Shown: positions 7,766 to 9,660 of the stretch, in pieces
How the letters are laid out: every line of letters begins with the position of its first letter
Position numbering within the stretch: the stretch's first letter is position 1
Origin: Oscillospiraceae bacterium
GTDB lineage: Bacteria > Bacillota > Clostridia > Oscillospirales > Acutalibacteraceae
DNA: 9,660 bases
Reading direction: 5' to 3'
NCBI GenBank assembly: GCA_029007475.1
Contig: JAQXHW010000102.1
Coordinates: forward strand, 1 to 9,660
The notes under the pieces: model-generated
Databases searched by the model: none
What the model was told of the DNA's origin: nothing
Seen by the model: only the letters and a program-made list of their open reading frames with translations
Program-made: the position numbers and the translations under genes

Positions 7766-7784
7766 TTTGTAAATAAATTACAAA
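7766..7784. repeat. AT-rich inverted repeat in the purC leader
   Basis: TTTGTAA and TTACAAA are perfect 7-base arms around a 5-base centre. It could be a weak hairpin in the leader RNA or a protein-binding dyad. It lies about 55-75 nt after the expected transcription start, where a repressor could act as a roadblock. I do not recognise it as a known operator, and its low GC makes chance occurrence plausible. Confidence 0.35.
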
Positions 7785-7845
7785 AAAAGAAAGCAGAGAC
7801 ACTTCGAGTATATAACTCAAAGACGCCTTTGCCTTTTACTCGGCT

Positions 7846-7874
7846 ATTATACTCTTTTTCGAGCCTTTTGTCAA
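7846..7874 (-). promoter_or_regulatory. Consensus sigma-A-type promoter of the purC operon
   Basis: A perfect -35 TTGACA (7869-7874) and a perfect -10 TATAAT (7846-7851) are separated by exactly 17 nt. Transcription should begin near 7839-7840. So strong a promoter in front of a terminator-bearing leader fits control after initiation, by attenuation, though a repressor cannot be excluded. Confidence 0.92.
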
Positions 7875-7909
7875 CTGCTAATCTAAAGGTTTTTATTTTT
7901 TTGCAGCAG

Positions 7910-7941
7910 AAAACACATCGCATCTGCAAAATGCGATGTGT
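7910..7941 (-). terminator. asnB terminator hairpin
   Basis: A perfect 11-bp stem (arms ACACATCGCAT at 7931-7941 and 7913-7923 by plus-strand position, loop of 7 nt at 7924-7930) starts 13 nt after the asnB stop. On the minus strand it is followed by a short run, TTT then C. The stem is strong but the U-tract is short. The loop is also complementary to a 7-nt segment just downstream (7900-7906). It separates asnB from the purC promoter. Confidence 0.75.
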
Positions 7942-7954
7942 CATTACATATTTC

Positions 7955-9535
7955 TTATTTTCCGCTGTCGCCGTAGTTTGAGAGAATTCGTGCAGAGGGG
8001 TCGTTTACGTTACAGCCCTCCCACTCCTTATTGGGCATCCAAAAATCAACTATCATCTGAGACTGTCCCTCGTAATACTTCTCAAAGATTTCGCGGTAAA
8101 GCAGGGACTCCTTCGTAAACGGTGTTGCGTGGGTGTATTTCTTACATAAGGTTTCAAACTCGCTGTCAGAATAGAGCTTTTCGGCATATTCTTTCAGATA
8201 ATCCACCATAGAGTGACCGACTGCATCCGAGAACGCCGCCTTCTCACGCCACAGAATTTCATCGGGAAGTAATTGCTGACCCTCGAAAGCGTGTCTGAGG
8301 AGGTATTTTCCCTTGCCGTAGGTATTCACTTTAAGCTCGGGATTTACCGCCATTACATATTTGACAAAGTCAATGTCTCCAAAGGGCACTCTTGCTTCCA
8401 ATGAATTTACGGAAATACAGCGGTCTGCACGAAGCACATCATACATGTGCAATTCTCTGATTCGCTTTTCCGATTCCTTTTGGAAAGCTTCGGCAGAGGG
8501 TGCAAAATCAGTATATTTGTAGCCGAACAGTTCATCGGAAATCTCGCCTGTTAAAAGCACGCGCAGGTCTGTCTGCTCATGAATCGCCTTACATAAAAGA
8601 TACATACCCATGCTTGCTCTGACCGTGGTAATATCAAAGGTGCCGAGGGTATAAATTACCGTTTCCAGCGAGGATATAACATCGTCAGGCGTCATATAGA
8701 TTTCCGTATGCTCACTTCCTATGTAGTCAGCAACCTGACGGGCATACTTAAGGTCGATAGCATCCTCGCACATACCAATGGCAAAGGTCTTGATAGGAGC
8801 TTCGCTTTTTTTTGCGGCAATAGCGCACACCAAGGAAGAATCAAGTCCTCCCGAAAGCAAAAATCCAACCTTCGCGTCGGCAACCAGTCTTTTTTCAACG
8901 CCGGCAGTCAATTTTTCGCGAATGTTTTTGCAAACGGTTTCAAGCGTATCGTCGGAGACACTTGAAACTTTGGCAATGTCACAGTAACAGACAAACTCAC
9001 CGTCATCATAATAATGTCCGGGAGGAAACGGCATAATTTTATCTGTCAAACCCACAAGGTTTTTAGCTTCGCTCGCAAAAAGAACGGTACCTGCGCTGTC
9101 ATATCCGTAATAAAGAGGACGAATACCGATAGGATCACGGGCGGCAATATACTTTTCTTTTTCGCCGTCGTAAATAATAAGGGCAAACTCTGCGTCAAGC
9201 ATTGAGAACATATTTACCCCATACTCTTTATAAAGCGGCAGCAGAATCTCACAGTCCGAATCGCTTACAAAAGTATATTTTTCCTCAAGAGCCTTTTTTA
9301 GTTTGTCAAAACCGTATATTTCACCGTTACAGACACAGTAGCTGTTTCCGAGACAAAAGGGCTGCATCCCCTGAGGCGTAAGGCCCATAATTGCCAATCG
9401 GTGAAAGCCGAGCAAGCCCTTGCCGGTATCAATTAATCTTGTATCATCAGGACCTCGTGAAACGGTCCTGCTAAATCCCTGTTCAAAGCATTCTTTTGCG
9501 GCGGTGTCGCCGCAATATCCCATTATTGAACACAT
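7955..9535 (-). CDS. asnB: Asparagine synthase (glutamine-hydrolysing), AsnB type, 526 residues
   Basis: AsnB makes asparagine from aspartate, ATP and glutamine. The frame is open to 9580, but I start at the ATG at 9535: it places the obligatory N-terminal nucleophile as Cys2 (MCSIMGYCG) and has AAGGAG 7 nt upstream. The Ntn glutaminase domain shows RGPDD (27-31), FHRLAI (44-49), CNGEIYG (69-75), SDSDCEI (91-97) and the ARDPIGIRPLYYG segment (132-144). The synthetase domain has the PP-loop LSGGLDSS (227-234), DITTVRAS (301-308), LTGEISDELFG (328-338), LEARVPF (379-385) and KAAFSDAVG (432-440). The order and the end (NDPSARILSNYG) match the E. coli AsnB form, which is somewhat longer. Minor difference: the usual SGEGSDE is TGEISDE. 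It has its own terminator, so it is a neighbour of the purC operon and probably a separate transcript. Confidence 0.95.
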   Translation of the reverse strand: MCSIMGYCGDTAAKECFEQGFSRTVSRGPDDTRLIDTGKGLLGFHRLAIMGLTPQGMQPFCLGNSYCVCNGEIYGFDKLKKALEEKYTFVSDSDCEILLPLYKEYGVNMFSMLDAEFALIIYDGEKEKYIAARDPIGIRPLYYGYDSAGTVLFASEAKNLVGLTDKIMPFPPGHYYDDGEFVCYCDIAKVSSVSDDTLETVCKNIREKLTAGVEKRLVADAKVGFLLSGGLDSSLVCAIAAKKSEAPIKTFAIGMCEDAIDLKYARQVADYIGSEHTEIYMTPDDVISSLETVIYTLGTFDITTVRASMGMYLLCKAIHEQTDLRVLLTGEISDELFGYKYTDFAPSAEAFQKESEKRIRELHMYDVLRADRCISVNSLEARVPFGDIDFVKYVMAVNPELKVNTYGKGKYLLRHAFEGQQLLPDEILWREKAAFSDAVGHSMVDYLKEYAEKLYSDSEFETLCKKYTHATPFTKESLLYREIFEKYYEGQSQMIVDFWMPNKEWEGCNVNDPSARILSNYGDSGK

Positions 9536-9542
9536 AGATTTT

Positions 9543-9548
9543 CTCCTT
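9543..9548 (-). promoter_or_regulatory. asnB ribosome binding site AAGGAG
   Basis: AAGGAG lies 7 nt before the ATG at 9535. It supports the start that makes Cys2 the N-terminal nucleophile, rather than the in-frame codon 15 residues earlier at 9580, which lies inside the upstream hairpin. Confidence 0.85.
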
Positions 9549-9559
9549 CCGTATACAGC

Positions 9560-9592
9560 TAAACAGAAGCCGTTTTTCACGGCTTCTGTTTA
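9560..9592 (-). terminator. Strong hairpin upstream of asnB, likely terminator of the preceding gene
   Basis: A perfect 13-bp stem (9560-9572 with 9580-9592; GC-rich core AGAAGCCG/CGGCTTCT) has a 7-nt loop. It starts 32 nt after the stop of the partial gene and ends 24 nt before the asnB ATG. The U residues belong to the stem foot (CUGUUUA) and no free U-tract follows, so termination may be incomplete. It could instead be a leader structure of asnB. Confidence 0.6.
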
Positions 9593-9621
9593 ATTAATCC
9601 CATAGGATAGAGTTTTGTTAA
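9593..9621 (-). promoter_or_regulatory. Possible weak asnB promoter
   Basis: TTAACA (9616-9621, five of six consensus bases), a 17-nt gap and ATTAAT (9593-9598, four of six) could form a promoter. Its start near 9586 would fall inside the hairpin's 5' arm, so the asnB transcript would avoid most of the stem. This is a weak match in AT-rich DNA, and promoters beyond the window cannot be excluded. Confidence 0.25.
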
Positions 9622-9624
9622 CTC

Positions 9625-9660
9625 CTATTCTTCATCCTGAAGCGCGTCGTAGCCTTCTTC
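9625..9660 (-). CDS. 3' end of an unidentified gene (partial)
   Basis: The last 11 codons read EEGYDALQDEE and then TAG at 9625-9627. An acidic C-terminal tail, followed 32 nt later by a strong hairpin, is what the end of a gene would look like. However, another minus-strand frame is also open across this short stretch (to TAA at 9618-9620), so the frame is not proven. Nothing can be said about function. Confidence 0.45.
   Translation of the reverse strand, partial: EEGYDALQDEE

Larger units (their letters stand above)
7679..7840 (-). promoter_or_regulatory. purC 5' leader, candidate transcription-attenuation RNA
   Basis: With a start expected near 7839, the leader is about 160 nt. In order it holds: a hairpin with an 8-bp stem (7815-7822 with 7802-7809, loop TATAT, one G·U); a T-rich stretch; an AT-rich 7-bp dyad (7766-7784); a full intrinsic terminator (7708-7751); and the ribosome binding site. 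The segment at 7820-7833 repeats 12 of 14 bases of the terminator's 5' arm. I looked for the conserved cores of the purine, PRPP/ykkC, ZTP, THF and glutamine riboswitches and recognised none. The ligand or protein sensed, if any, is unknown. Confidence 0.6.

Noticed and set aside
7752..7845. Purine (guanine/adenine) riboswitch ahead of purC
   Set aside because: The conserved three-way-junction core and loop-loop sequences I know for this class are not present in the leader.
9536..9580. 15-residue N-terminal extension of asnB from 9580
   Set aside because: Asparagine synthetases need Cys as the first residue after Met. The ATG at 9535 gives Met-Cys-Ser and has AAGGAG 7 nt upstream; the 9580 codon lies in the hairpin.
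1..9660. Mobile element, CRISPR array, tRNA or phage signals
   Set aside because: No repeat-spacer array, transposase-like frame, terminal repeats with target duplication, or tRNA-like cloverleaf was seen. The window is almost filled by housekeeping genes.

Overview
The window reads as a nucleotide-biosynthesis gene cluster from a low-to-mid GC Firmicute. My best guess is a gut-type Clostridia/Oscillospiraceae lineage. This rests on the strong AGGAGG-type ribosome binding sites, sigma-A-like promoter, U-tract terminators and the flavour of the proteins, not on any database match. Every gene I can support lies on the minus strand, so transcription runs from high to low coordinates.

Layout in transcription order: (1) the last codons of an unidentified gene (9625-9660) and a perfect 13-bp hairpin (9560-9592); (2) asnB, glutamine-dependent asparagine synthetase (7955-9535), closed by an 11-bp hairpin terminator; (3) a consensus promoter (TTGACA, 17 nt, TATAAT; 7846-7874) and a leader of about 160 nt that contains a complete intrinsic terminator before the first gene; (4) a tightly packed run purC - purA - purB - guaA - pyrG - purF, with purF cut off by the left edge. 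Gaps are 3 nt (purC/purA), 111 bp (purA/purB), 13 bp (purB/guaA), 161 bp (guaA/pyrG) and a 4-base ATGA overlap (pyrG/purF).

How the genes work together: PurF opens de novo purine synthesis. PurC adds aspartate to CAIR, and PurB removes fumarate from the product. PurA and PurB repeat the same aspartate-in, fumarate-out chemistry on IMP to make AMP. GuaA aminates XMP to GMP, and PyrG aminates UTP to CTP. AsnB, just upstream, also takes glutamine nitrogen. Every identified enzyme except PurB therefore moves nitrogen from glutamine or aspartate, and PurB finishes the aspartate transfers. Four are glutamine amidotransferases (AsnB, GuaA, PyrG, PurF).

The enzymes are recognisable families with intact catalytic motifs. 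I do not see an undescribed protein system. The most interesting part is regulatory: the purC leader has a strong promoter, an intrinsic terminator and an upstream near-copy of the terminator's 5' arm, and I cannot assign it to a known riboswitch class. Secondary points are a divergent PurA, a PurB resembling the eukaryotic enzyme, and a possible pseudoknot in the asnB terminator. No tRNA, rRNA, CRISPR array, insertion sequence or prophage signal was seen.
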